Source: Pectobacterium aquaticum
Lineage (GTDB): Bacteria; Pseudomonadota; Gammaproteobacteria; Enterobacterales; Enterobacteriaceae
Assembly (NCBI RefSeq): GCF_003382565.3
Contig: NZ_CP086253.1
Location: 3,038,001 to 3,102,000 of the forward strand
Length of the DNA stretch: 64,000 nt
Direction: 5' to 3'
Every line of letters starts with the position of its first letter. Position 1 is the first letter of the stretch. Made by a program: the position numbers and the translations under genes. Below the pieces are notes generated by a model. That model was not told the origin of the DNA. It searched no databases and worked only from the letters and a program-made list of their open reading frames with translations. Shown piece by piece: positions 35,347-43,464 of the stretch.

Positions 35347-37491
35347 ATGACTCGTCACACGATGAATCATCAGGCAACACAGGAACCGACCTCAGCCCAA
35401 CAGGGTGAGGCCTCCCGCCAGGTTGGCAAACGTAAACAGCAAACGCTGTTTGACAGAACGTTAATCCGTTCGGCGCTGAAAGATGCGTTAAAGAAACTCG
35501 ACCCGCGCATACAGTGGCGCAACCCAGTCATGTTTGTGGTGTATCTCGGCAGTATGCTGACCACCCTCGTCTGGCTGACTATTCTGGCAGGTAAAACAGA
35601 AGGGAATGCCGTGTTTACCGGGCTAGTGTCACTCTGGCTGTGGTTTACCGTGCTGTTCGCCAACATGGCCGAAGCACTGGCGGAAGGTCGCAGTAAGGCG
35701 CAGGCAAACGCGCTGAAAGGCGTCAAGAAAACCAGTTGGGCTAACAAGCTCGCCGCGCCGCATCACGATGCCAGCTCAGAATCAGTGCCAGCCGACAGCC
35801 TGCGCAAGGGCGATATCGTGCTAGTGAGCGCGGGCGAAACCATTCCGTGCGACGGTGAGGTACTGGAGGGCGGCGCGTCCGTCGATGAAAGCGCCATCAC
35901 CGGAGAATCCGCGCCGGTGATCCGCGAGTCCGGCGGCGATTTCGCCTCCGTCACCGGCGGCACCCGCGTGCTGTCCGACTGGCTGGTGATTCAGTGCAGC
36001 GTCAATCCCGGCGAAACCTTTCTCGACCGAATGATTGCCATGGTTGAAGGTGCACAGCGTCGGAAAACGCCGAACGAAATCGCCTTAACCATTCTGCTGA
36101 TCGAGCTGACACTGATTTTCCTGTTGGTGACTGCCACGCTCTACCCGTTCTCCTGGTTCGGCGTACAGGCGAATAACAGTGGCGATGTCGTCGGTGTGAC
36201 CGTACTTGTCGCTCTGCTGGTCTGTCTGATCCCGACCACCATCGGTGGCCTGCTGTCAGCGATCGGCGTAGCAGGGATGAGCCGGATGTTGGGGGCTAAC
36301 GTGATCGCCACCAGCGGCCGTGCTGTTGAAGCGGCAGGCGATATCGACGTTCTGCTGCTGGATAAAACCGGCACCATTACGCTAGGTAACCGTCAGGCTT
36401 CCGCTTTCCTGCCCGCGCCGGGCGTGACCGAGCAAGCGCTGGCTGACGCCGCACGCCTCGCCTCTTTAGCCGATGAAACGCCCGAAGGCCGCAGCATCGT
36501 GGTGTTGGCAAAGCAGCGCTTTAATCTGCCGGAGCAGGACTTAACGTCGCTAGACGCCACCTTTGTTCCTTTTACGGCCCAGACACGCATGAGTGGCGTG
36601 AATTTTGGTCAGCGCACCATTCGTAAAGGTGCCGTCGATGCTCTGCGTCGCTACATTGAAGCGAACAATGGTGACTTCCCGCATCTGGTTGAAGAAGCGG
36701 TATCCAACGTCGCACGCAGCGGGGGGACGCCACTGGTCGTTGCAGAAGGCAAGCGCGTGCTTGGTGTAGTGGAACTGAAAGATATCGTGAAAAGCGGCAT
36801 CAAAGAGCGCTTTGCCGAGCTGCGCAGTATGGGGATCAAAACCGTGATGATCACCGGCGACAACCCGCTCACGGCAGCGGCGATTGCCGCAGAAGCTGGC
36901 GTCGATGATTTTCTGGCGGAAGCGACACCCGAAACCAAGCTGGCGCTGATCCGCCAGTATCAAGCCGAAGGTCGACTGGTGGCAATGACCGGTGACGGCA
37001 CGAACGATGCTCCCGCGCTGGCACAGGCCGATGTGGCGGTGGCCATGAACTCCGGCACGCAGGCAGCAAAGGAAGCGGGCAACATGGTTGATTTGGATTC
37101 TAACCCGACCAAGCTGATCGAAGTGGTGCATATCGGCAAACAGATGCTGATGACGCGCGGCTCGCTGACCACGTTCAGTATCGCCAATGACGTGGCGAAA
37201 TATTTCGCCATTATCCCGGCTGCTTTTGCTGCCACCTATCCTCAGCTCAATGCGCTAAACGTGATGCAACTGCATTCCCCCACCTCGGCCATGCTGTCGG
37301 CGGTGATCTTCAATGCGCTGATTATCGTGTTTCTGATCCCACTCGCGCTCAAAGGGATTCGCTATCGCCCCATGAGCGCCGCGGCGCAGTTAAGCCGCAA
37401 TCTGTGGATTTATGGTCTTGGCGGGCTGCTGGTGCCGTTCCTCGGTATCAAGCTGATTGATATGTTGCTGACTGGGCTGAATTTGGCTTAA
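35347..37491 (+). CDS. kdpB: K+-transporting ATPase subunit B (KdpB)
   Basis: KdpB is the P-type ATPase subunit that powers potassium import. The 714 residues are about 30 longer than E. coli KdpB because of a polar, Gln-rich N-terminal extension (residues 1-33) before the homologous region. Key motifs are the TGES of DESAITGESAPV, the phosphorylated Asp 339 in LLLDKTGTITLGN, the KGAVDA nucleotide-site segment and TGDGTNDAPALAQADVAVAM. A later start within the extension is possible. Confidence 0.98.
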   Translation: MTRHTMNHQATQEPTSAQQGEASRQVGKRKQQTLFDRTLIRSALKDALKKLDPRIQWRNPVMFVVYLGSMLTTLVWLTILAGKTEGNAVFTGLVSLWLWFTVLFANMAEALAEGRSKAQANALKGVKKTSWANKLAAPHHDASSESVPADSLRKGDIVLVSAGETIPCDGEVLEGGASVDESAITGESAPVIRESGGDFASVTGGTRVLSDWLVIQCSVNPGETFLDRMIAMVEGAQRRKTPNEIALTILLIELTLIFLLVTATLYPFSWFGVQANNSGDVVGVTVLVALLVCLIPTTIGGLLSAIGVAGMSRMLGANVIATSGRAVEAAGDIDVLLLDKTGTITLGNRQASAFLPAPGVTEQALADAARLASLADETPEGRSIVVLAKQRFNLPEQDLTSLDATFVPFTAQTRMSGVNFGQRTIRKGAVDALRRYIEANNGDFPHLVEEAVSNVARSGGTPLVVAEGKRVLGVVELKDIVKSGIKERFAELRSMGIKTVMITGDNPLTAAAIAAEAGVDDFLAEATPETKLALIRQYQAEGRLVAMTGDGTNDAPALAQADVAVAMNSGTQAAKEAGNMVDLDSNPTKLIEVVHIGKQMLMTRGSLTTFSIANDVAKYFAIIPAAFAATYPQLNALNVMQLHSPTSAMLSAVIFNALIIVFLIPLALKGIRYRPMSAAAQLSRNLWIYGLGGLLVPFLGIKLIDMLLTGLNLA

Positions 37492-37510
37492 GGACTGACG
37501 GGTATACGCT

Positions 37511-38086
37511 ATGCGCTATTTACGTTCTTCTTTGTTTTTATTCTTATTATTACTGCTGGTTACCGGTCTGGCCTACCCGCTACTGACAACGGTGCTGGCA
37601 CAGTGGCTGTTCCCCACACAGGCAAACGGATCGCTGGTTTACCGTGAGAATACCGTCGTCGGTTCATCCCTGATCGGGCAATCGTTCAGTCGGGCGGGCT
37701 ATTTTCAGGGGCGTCCGTCGGCCACGTCAGATGCCCCGTATAACGCACTGGCGTCCGGCGGTAGCAATCTGGCCGCCAGCAATCCGGCGTTGGATAAACT
37801 GATCGGTGAACGCGCCGATCACTGGCATCAGGCGATCGGCAACCAGCAGCCGGTGCCAGCTGAACTGTTGACGGCCTCCGGCAGCGGGCTGGATCCGCAG
37901 ATTTCCCCAGAGGCAGCACGCTATCAGGCACTCTATATCGCGCAGGCCAGAGGGATGTCACTCCAGCAGGTACAGCAACTGATCGATCGTTTTACTGAGA
38001 CGAGTAAGCCCGCATTCATTGGGCAGACGGCGGTCAATGTCCTGTTGCTGAATCTGGCGCTGGATAAGGAAAAGCCCCTGCCGTAA
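37511..38086 (+). CDS. kdpC: K+-transporting ATPase subunit C (KdpC)
   Basis: KdpC is a single-pass inner-membrane subunit with a periplasmic domain. The 191 residues start MRYLRSSLFLFLLLLLVTGL and continue with the family blocks GSLVYRENTVVGSSLIGQSF and YFQGRPSAT, GGSNLAASNPAL. It lies 19 bases after kdpB. A 102-base gap with a hairpin separates it from kdpD. Confidence 0.97.
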   Translation: MRYLRSSLFLFLLLLLVTGLAYPLLTTVLAQWLFPTQANGSLVYRENTVVGSSLIGQSFSRAGYFQGRPSATSDAPYNALASGGSNLAASNPALDKLIGERADHWHQAIGNQQPVPAELLTASGSGLDPQISPEAARYQALYIAQARGMSLQQVQQLIDRFTETSKPAFIGQTAVNVLLLNLALDKEKPLP

Positions 38087-38115
38087 TCGACAGTGCGTTA
38101 CTATTAATTATTATA

Positions 38116-38134
38116 CGGGGAGCCAGACTCCCCG
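38116..38134 (+). terminator. Stem-loop between kdpC and kdpD, possible attenuator
   Basis: CGGGGAG-CCAGA-CTCCCCG is a perfect seven-base GC stem about 30 bases beyond kdpC, followed by CCGTCTTTGC rather than a T run. It could reduce read-through from kdpFABC into kdpDE, or set an mRNA end. Confidence 0.4.
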
Positions 38135-38188
38135 CCGTCTTTGCTACGGCCTGAGCACCGTTCAGGCCGCGCTAATAAGGGATAGAAC

Positions 38189-40951
38189 ATGATTGACGGT
38201 GAAGATCGTCGCCCGGATCCCGATAGCCTGCTGGCTCAGGTCGGTGCGCCACCGCGCGGCAAGCTGAAGATCTTTTTTGGTGCCTGCGCGGGCGTTGGGA
38301 AAACCTATGCCATGTTGCAGGAAGCCCAGCGGCTACGGGCGCAGGGATTAGATATTCTTGTCGGCGTGGTCGAAACCCACGGCCGCAGCGAAACCGCCGC
38401 GCTGCTGGAGGGTTTACCGCTGCTGCCGCTCAGGCATTTTCGCCATCACGGTCGCCACACGGTTGAATTCGATCTGGATGCGGCACTGGCGCGCTGTCCG
38501 GCTCTGATTCTGATCGACGAACTGGCGCACAGTAATGTAAACGGCTCTCGCCACCCAAAACGCTGGCAAGACGTGCAGGAACTGCTCAATGCAGGTATTG
38601 ATGTCTTTACCACGGTGAATGTTCAGCATCTGGAAAGCCTGAACGATGTGGTCGGCGGCGTCACGGGGATTCGCGTACGGGAAACCGTGCCAGATCCAAT
38701 CTTCGATCAAGCCAGCGAAGTGATTCTGGTGGACTTGCCGCCGGACGATCTGCGCCAGCGCCTGAATGAGGGCAAAGTGTATCTGCCGCTTCAGGCTGAG
38801 CGCGCCATCGAGAACTTTTTCCGTAAAGGCAATTTGATCGCCCTGCGTGAGCTGGCGCTGCGGCGCATGGCGGATCGGGTTGACGATCAAATGCGCGCGA
38901 TGCGTGCCGGAAAAGGGCGTGAGCAGGTGTGGCATACGCGCGATGCTATTCTGTTATGCATCGGCCACGGCACGGGCAATGAAAAGCTAGTACGTACGGC
39001 CGCGCGGCTGGCGGCACGGTTGGGCAGCGCCTGGCACGCCGTTTACGTCGAAACGCCGCGTCTGCACCGTTTGCCCGAACCGCAGCGGCGCGCCATCTTG
39101 CGGGCACTCAAGCTGGCACAGGATTTAGGGGCAGAAACCGTTACGCTGTCCGAACCCGACGAAGAGCTTGCCGTCCTACGCTATGCGCGTGAACATAATC
39201 TCGGCAAAATCGTCATTGGTCGCCATGTGGAGCAGCGCTTCGGCTGGTGGTGGCGCACCCGCTTTGCCGAACGGCTCGGCAGGCTGGGACCGGACCTCGA
39301 TCTGGTCGTGGTCGCCGTGCAAGATGACGTGCCAGCCACGCCGATAAAAACACCGGATACCCGCGGATTGGTAGAGAAATGGCGTATGCAGCTGTTTGGC
39401 TGTGGGCTCGCCACGCTGCTGTGTGCCTTCATCACCCTGCTCGCCTCGTGGTCGCCATTTGCCATGCTGGAGCCGGTCAATCTGGTGATGATTTATCTGC
39501 TAGCCGTGGTGATCGTCGCGCACGTCTTTGGCCGCTGGCCGTCGGTGTTCGCCGCTATCATCAACGTCGCCAGTTTCGACCTCTTCTTTGTCCTGCCGCA
39601 CGGCACGTTTGCCGTGTCGGATGCGCAATATCTGGTCACGTTTGCCGTGATGCTTAGCGTCGGCTTGCTGGTCGGTAATCTGACCGCTGGCGTACGCTAT
39701 CAGGCCAGAGTCGCCCGCTATCGCGAGCAGCGCGTCCGCCATCTGTATGAGATGTCCAAGGCGCTAAACCGCAGCCTGTCCAGCACCGATATCGTCGAAG
39801 CCAGCCAGCATTTTCTCAGCACGACGTTTCAGGCCAGGATCGCGATTCTGCTCGCCGACAGCCTTCATCATACGTCGCCCAAACTTGCGCAGCCTACACG
39901 GGACAGCCAGCAGTTGATTGTCGATCATGCTGTCGCCCGCTGGAGCTTCGATCATCGCGCGCCTGCCGGAGCGGGAACATCCACCCTGCCCGGCGTGTCG
40001 TATCAGATCCTGCCGCTCGCCACCACACAGCAAATCTTCGGCGTGTTGGCAATCGAGCCGAATAACGCTCGGCAGTTGATGATCCCCGAGCAGCAGCGCC
40101 TGCTGGAAACCTTTACCGTGCTGATTGCTAATGCGCTGGAACGTCTGCACCTGATGCAAAGTACGGAAAATGCCCGGCTGGATGCCGAGCGTGAGCAGTT
40201 GCGTAACTCGCTGCTTGCTGCACTTTCCCACGATCTCCGCACACCGCTGACTGTCCTTTTTGGTCAGGCCGAGATTCTGACGTTGAATCTGGCAAGCGTA
40301 GGGTCGCCTTATGCTCAGCAAGCCAACCAGATTCGCCAGCACATTTTAAACACCACGCGGCTGGTGAATAATCTTCTCGATATGGCGCGTATTCAGTCGG
40401 ATGGCTTTAACCTGCGCAAAGAGTGGCAAACGCCGGAGGAGCTTATCGGCAGTGCCCTACAACAGTTGGAAAGCGCACTGGCGAAAAACACCATTCAGGT
40501 TAATCTACCTGATGAGATGGTTCTGGTTTATTGTGATGCAGGGCTGGTCGAACGCGTATTCATTAACCTGCTGGAGAATGCGCTGAAGTACGCTGGCGAA
40601 CAGGCCACCATCGTGATTTCAGCGAGCATTATTTCAGCAAATTGGGTTCCAGAGAGTACAGCCTCACAGCCCGATACGCAGGAAAGCGCGCTGGAAATCA
40701 TCGTGCAGGACAATGGCCTGGGAATTGAACACGGTCAGGAAAGCATGATTTTTGATAAATTTTCCCGCGGACACAAAGAGTCATCGATTCCCGGCGTGGG
40801 ACTGGGGCTGGCGATTTGCCGAGCGATTGTGGAAATTCACGGCGGTCGTATCTGGGCAACAAATGCAGAAAACGGCGGCGCGGCTTTCCATTTCACCCTA
40901 CCGCTGTCGGCACCGCCGGATCTCGAACCAGAAGATATTGAGGAGCACTAA
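38189..40951 (+). CDS. kdpD: Two-component sensor kinase KdpD
   Basis: KdpD senses potassium limitation and phosphorylates KdpE. In the 920 residues the order is: KdpD domain with Walker A GACAGVGKT (31-39) and LILIDELAHSNVNGSRHPKR; a universal-stress-like domain (about 250-375); four membrane helices (about 395-500); a GAF domain; and the kinase with H-box ALSHDLRTPL (His 681), N box NLLENALKYA and G boxes DNGLGIEHG and GVGLGLAICR. It is slightly longer than E. coli KdpD (894). kdpE follows after five bases. Confidence 0.98.
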   Translation: MIDGEDRRPDPDSLLAQVGAPPRGKLKIFFGACAGVGKTYAMLQEAQRLRAQGLDILVGVVETHGRSETAALLEGLPLLPLRHFRHHGRHTVEFDLDAALARCPALILIDELAHSNVNGSRHPKRWQDVQELLNAGIDVFTTVNVQHLESLNDVVGGVTGIRVRETVPDPIFDQASEVILVDLPPDDLRQRLNEGKVYLPLQAERAIENFFRKGNLIALRELALRRMADRVDDQMRAMRAGKGREQVWHTRDAILLCIGHGTGNEKLVRTAARLAARLGSAWHAVYVETPRLHRLPEPQRRAILRALKLAQDLGAETVTLSEPDEELAVLRYAREHNLGKIVIGRHVEQRFGWWWRTRFAERLGRLGPDLDLVVVAVQDDVPATPIKTPDTRGLVEKWRMQLFGCGLATLLCAFITLLASWSPFAMLEPVNLVMIYLLAVVIVAHVFGRWPSVFAAIINVASFDLFFVLPHGTFAVSDAQYLVTFAVMLSVGLLVGNLTAGVRYQARVARYREQRVRHLYEMSKALNRSLSSTDIVEASQHFLSTTFQARIAILLADSLHHTSPKLAQPTRDSQQLIVDHAVARWSFDHRAPAGAGTSTLPGVSYQILPLATTQQIFGVLAIEPNNARQLMIPEQQRLLETFTVLIANALERLHLMQSTENARLDAEREQLRNSLLAALSHDLRTPLTVLFGQAEILTLNLASVGSPYAQQANQIRQHILNTTRLVNNLLDMARIQSDGFNLRKEWQTPEELIGSALQQLESALAKNTIQVNLPDEMVLVYCDAGLVERVFINLLENALKYAGEQATIVISASIISANWVPESTASQPDTQESALEIIVQDNGLGIEHGQESMIFDKFSRGHKESSIPGVGLGLAICRAIVEIHGGRIWATNAENGGAAFHFTLPLSAPPDLEPEDIEEH

Positions 40952-40956
40952 ATCCA

Positions 40957-41637
40957 TTGCAGGCCACTATTCTGATCGTTGAAGATGAAAAAGAGATCCG
41001 TCGTTTCGTTCGTCAAGCGCTGGAAAGCGAAGGCTGCCGCGTGTTTGACGCCGAAACGATGCAGCGCGGCTTGCTGGAAGCGGCCACGCGCAAACCCGAT
41101 CTGATTATTCTCGATTTGGGCCTGCCGGACGGCAACGGTATCGACTACATCCGCGATTTACGTCAGTGGAGCAGCCTGCCCGTGATTGTGCTGTCTGCCC
41201 GTACCGACGAACAGGATAAAATCGATGCGCTGGATGCCGGTGCCGATGATTACCTGACAAAACCATTCGGCATCGGCGAGCTGCTGGCACGGCTGCGCGT
41301 CGCACTGCGTCGCCACAGCAATATGCAGCAGGAAACGCCGCTGGTGAGCTTCAGTAATATTACTGTCGATTTACTTAATCGACAGGTGAATCGCGGTGGT
41401 CAGGAACTGCACCTGACGCCTATCGAGTTTCGCCTGCTAGCAACACTGCTCGCCAGCCCCGGCAAAGTGCTGACGCAACGCCAGCTCCTGACGCAGGTTT
41501 GGGGGCCGAACGCCGTCGAGCATAGCCACTATTTGCGCATTTATATGGGGCACCTGCGCCAGAAGCTGGAAAGCGATCCCGCAAGACCGCGTCATCTCTT
41601 GACTGAAACCGCTATCGGCTATCGTTTTATGCCGTAA
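40957..41637 (+). CDS. kdpE: Response regulator KdpE
   Basis: KdpE activates kdpFABC transcription. The 226 residues contain a receiver domain with the phospho-acceptor Asp 53 (IILDLGLPDGNG), Lys in DDYLTKPFGIGE, and an OmpR-type winged-helix DNA-binding domain (HLTPIEFRLLATLLASPGKV, WGPNAVEHSHYLRIYMGHLR). The start codon appears to be TTG at 40957, since no ATG or GTG precedes QATILIVEDE in frame after the kdpD stop. Confidence 0.97.
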   Translation: MQATILIVEDEKEIRRFVRQALESEGCRVFDAETMQRGLLEAATRKPDLIILDLGLPDGNGIDYIRDLRQWSSLPVIVLSARTDEQDKIDALDAGADDYLTKPFGIGELLARLRVALRRHSNMQQETPLVSFSNITVDLLNRQVNRGGQELHLTPIEFRLLATLLASPGKVLTQRQLLTQVWGPNAVEHSHYLRIYMGHLRQKLESDPARPRHLLTETAIGYRFMP

Positions 41638-41708
41638 AATCCTCTTCCTGTATCAGGCAAGATCCTCTCCGTAGTACGAGACTGTCTTTTCTTCAGGAAT
41701 ATGCCGCC

Positions 41709-41896
41709 ATAAGTAGTTGGTTAATTTACGCTTTGCTGTCTGCCGTGTGCACCGCAAGGTTATTCTGATCGATAATCTCAGCGTGATCTTCGCTGTCGTG
41801 CTGGCAGTCATCCTGCTGGGAGAAAAAATTTCGCTGGTGGCGGGAGCTGGAGTGGCGCTGATTTCCGTCGGAGCGCTACTTGTCGCGTTGGGATAA
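41709..41896 (+). pseudogene. EamA/DMT-type transporter remnant
   Basis: Codons from 41709 read ISSWLIYALLSAVCTA, the usual first helix of small single-EamA-domain transporters, with ATG changed to ATA. After a deletion and frame change the sequence continues from about 41756 as KVILIDNLSVIFAVVLAVIL, then LGEKISLVAGAGVALISVGA and LLVALG-stop, the C-terminal helices. About half the domain is missing, so it is dead. It lies between kdpE and the ISL3 element. Confidence 0.75.
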
Positions 41897-41934
41897 AGGC
41901 ATTCTGCGTTTTCTGTCCGTACACGATTAAAAAT

Positions 41935-43243
41935 GGTTCATCGCGCTTAAGCGTGAACCAATAGAAAACGGCGGTAAAAGTGGTTAGTTTTGTATTCGCC
42001 AAAACACTAACCGACCACTCAACCGCCGTCTGCCATGAATGCTAACCTCTCTTCCCTTTTCTGGGAAGGCTTTACCGTTGACTCCTTTTCCCATTCCTCA
42101 TCTGATGCGCTGCTTATTACGCTTCGCCCAGAACCCAGTTTTACACCCCAGTGCCGCCGGTGTGGCCGAAGAGACTGTGCCGTTCATGATGTCTCTGTAC
42201 GTCAGGTTCGTGAGCGGGATTTGCTGCACTGGCGCGTCACGCTTCTGGTTCCTGTTCGTCGTCTTCGCTGCGCCTGCTGCGGTGTTGCCACCGAACGTAT
42301 CTCCTGGTTGCCTGAGAGGCAGCGTTACACCTCTACATTATCAGTCTGGGTTGAGTCTCTTAGCCGTCTACTCCCCGTGAAGCACGTAGCACAGCTGACA
42401 GGCCTGCACTGGCACACCATCAAGAATATCGACCTCCGCCGTTTGCGTCGGGAATTGCAGGAGCCAGAGCGACATACACTTCGTCGCCTGATAATGGATG
42501 AGTTCGCCCTGTTTAAAGGTCATCGCTATGCCACTGTGGTCGTGGACGCTGATACGCAGCAGGTGCTGTGGGTCGGGGAAGGTCGCAGCCGCGCGGCCTT
42601 CCGCCCGTTCTTCACCTGGCTGGGACCGGAAGGCTGCGCGGCTATCGAGTCTGTCGCAATGGACATGAACACGGCGCTGGACCTTGAAGTCAGGGAGCAA
42701 TGCCCACAGGCGGAAGTGGTCTATGACTTGTTCCACGTGGTGGCGAAGTTCGGTCGCGAGGTCATCGACAGGGTGCGGGTTGACCAGGCGAATCAGCTAC
42801 GTGACAACGCGAAAGCCCGGAAGGTTATCAAGCGCAGTCGCTGGCTGTTGCTGCGTAACGCTGAAAATCTGCCAGCAGGTCATGATGTAAAGCTGGCAGA
42901 GTTGCTGGAGGCAAACCAGCCGCTGAACACCGTGTACGTGATGAAAACTGCGCTGAAAGAGCTGTGGTATGCGCCGGATAAGGAGGTCGCCCGGCATCGC
43001 TGGGATGAATGGTACAGGCAGTCTCAGGAGAGCGATATAAAAGCGCTGCAGCAGTTCGCAGATAAGCTCAAGGGCTACGTGAGCGGGATAATCGCCAGTG
43101 CTGAACATCGTCTGAATACGAGTGTGCTGGAGGGGATGAATAACAAAATCAAGGTACTAAAGCGAATGGCTTATGGATACCGGGATAACGACTACTTCTT
43201 CCTGAAAATTAAAGCAGCGTTCCCCGGTAAAGCGCGATGAACC
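41935..43243 (+). mobile_element. Intact ISL3-family insertion sequence
   Basis: The element is 1309 bases long. Its ends are GGTTCATCGCGCTTAAGCGT at the left and the reverse complement of GGTTCATCGCGCTTTACCGG at the right, with 14 identical outer bases. It is flanked by ttaaaaat and ttaaaaaa, an 8-base direct repeat with one mismatch, as expected for ISL3 transposition. One complete transposase gene fills it. The right flank lies in the A tract of a terminator hairpin. Confidence 0.9.
42035..43240 (+). CDS. ISL3-family transposase
   Basis: The 401 residues have an N-terminal zinc-binding region (CRRCGRRDC, then LRCACCGVATER), a helix-turn-helix region (LTGLHWHTIKNIDLRRLRRE) and the DDE catalytic domain of ISL3. 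The latter has first acidic motif LIMDEFALFKGHRYATVVVD, second SVAMDMNTALD with VVYDLFHVVAKF, and a late Glu segment STSVLEGMNNKIKVLKRMAYG (that is, NTSVLEGMNNK). It appears intact, and its stop codon lies within the right terminal repeat. Confidence 0.93.
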   Translation: MNANLSSLFWEGFTVDSFSHSSSDALLITLRPEPSFTPQCRRCGRRDCAVHDVSVRQVRERDLLHWRVTLLVPVRRLRCACCGVATERISWLPERQRYTSTLSVWVESLSRLLPVKHVAQLTGLHWHTIKNIDLRRLRRELQEPERHTLRRLIMDEFALFKGHRYATVVVDADTQQVLWVGEGRSRAAFRPFFTWLGPEGCAAIESVAMDMNTALDLEVREQCPQAEVVYDLFHVVAKFGREVIDRVRVDQANQLRDNAKARKVIKRSRWLLLRNAENLPAGHDVKLAELLEANQPLNTVYVMKTALKELWYAPDKEVARHRWDEWYRQSQESDIKALQQFADKLKGYVSGIIASAEHRLNTSVLEGMNNKIKVLKRMAYGYRDNDYFFLKIKAAFPGKAR

Positions 43244-43248
43244 TTAAA

Positions 43249-43275
43249 AAAGGCGCTGCAAGCAGCGCCTTTTCA
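43249..43275. terminator. Bidirectional terminator hairpin, first copy
   Basis: AAAGGCGCTGC-AA-GCAGCGCCTTTT is a perfect stem with A and T tracts, active in either direction by its look. A 27-base identical copy lies at 43437-43463. This copy touches the ISL3 target duplication. Confidence 0.75.
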
Positions 43276-43436
43276 GACCATTGACAAACCTATTTACCGA
43301 ATGAAAACGGGCATAACGGAATAGAAGAGTAAAGCGTTTGCGCCAGGGATGGCGCAATCCGAGCGCACAGGGACGTGTTTACAGCGTCTTTACGATCTAT
43401 CCGTTATTCCCGCTCTACGACTTTGTCAGCAACCTC

Positions 43437-43463
43437 AAAGGCGCTGCAAGCAGCGCCTTTTCA
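43437..43463 (-). terminator. Terminator of pgm, second copy of the hairpin
   Basis: The same 27 bases as 43249-43275, starting two bases beyond the pgm stop on the minus strand, giving GGCGCTGCTTGCAGCGCC followed by TTT. The 161 bases between the two copies hold no gene I recognise. Confidence 0.8.
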
Positions 43464-43464
43464 C

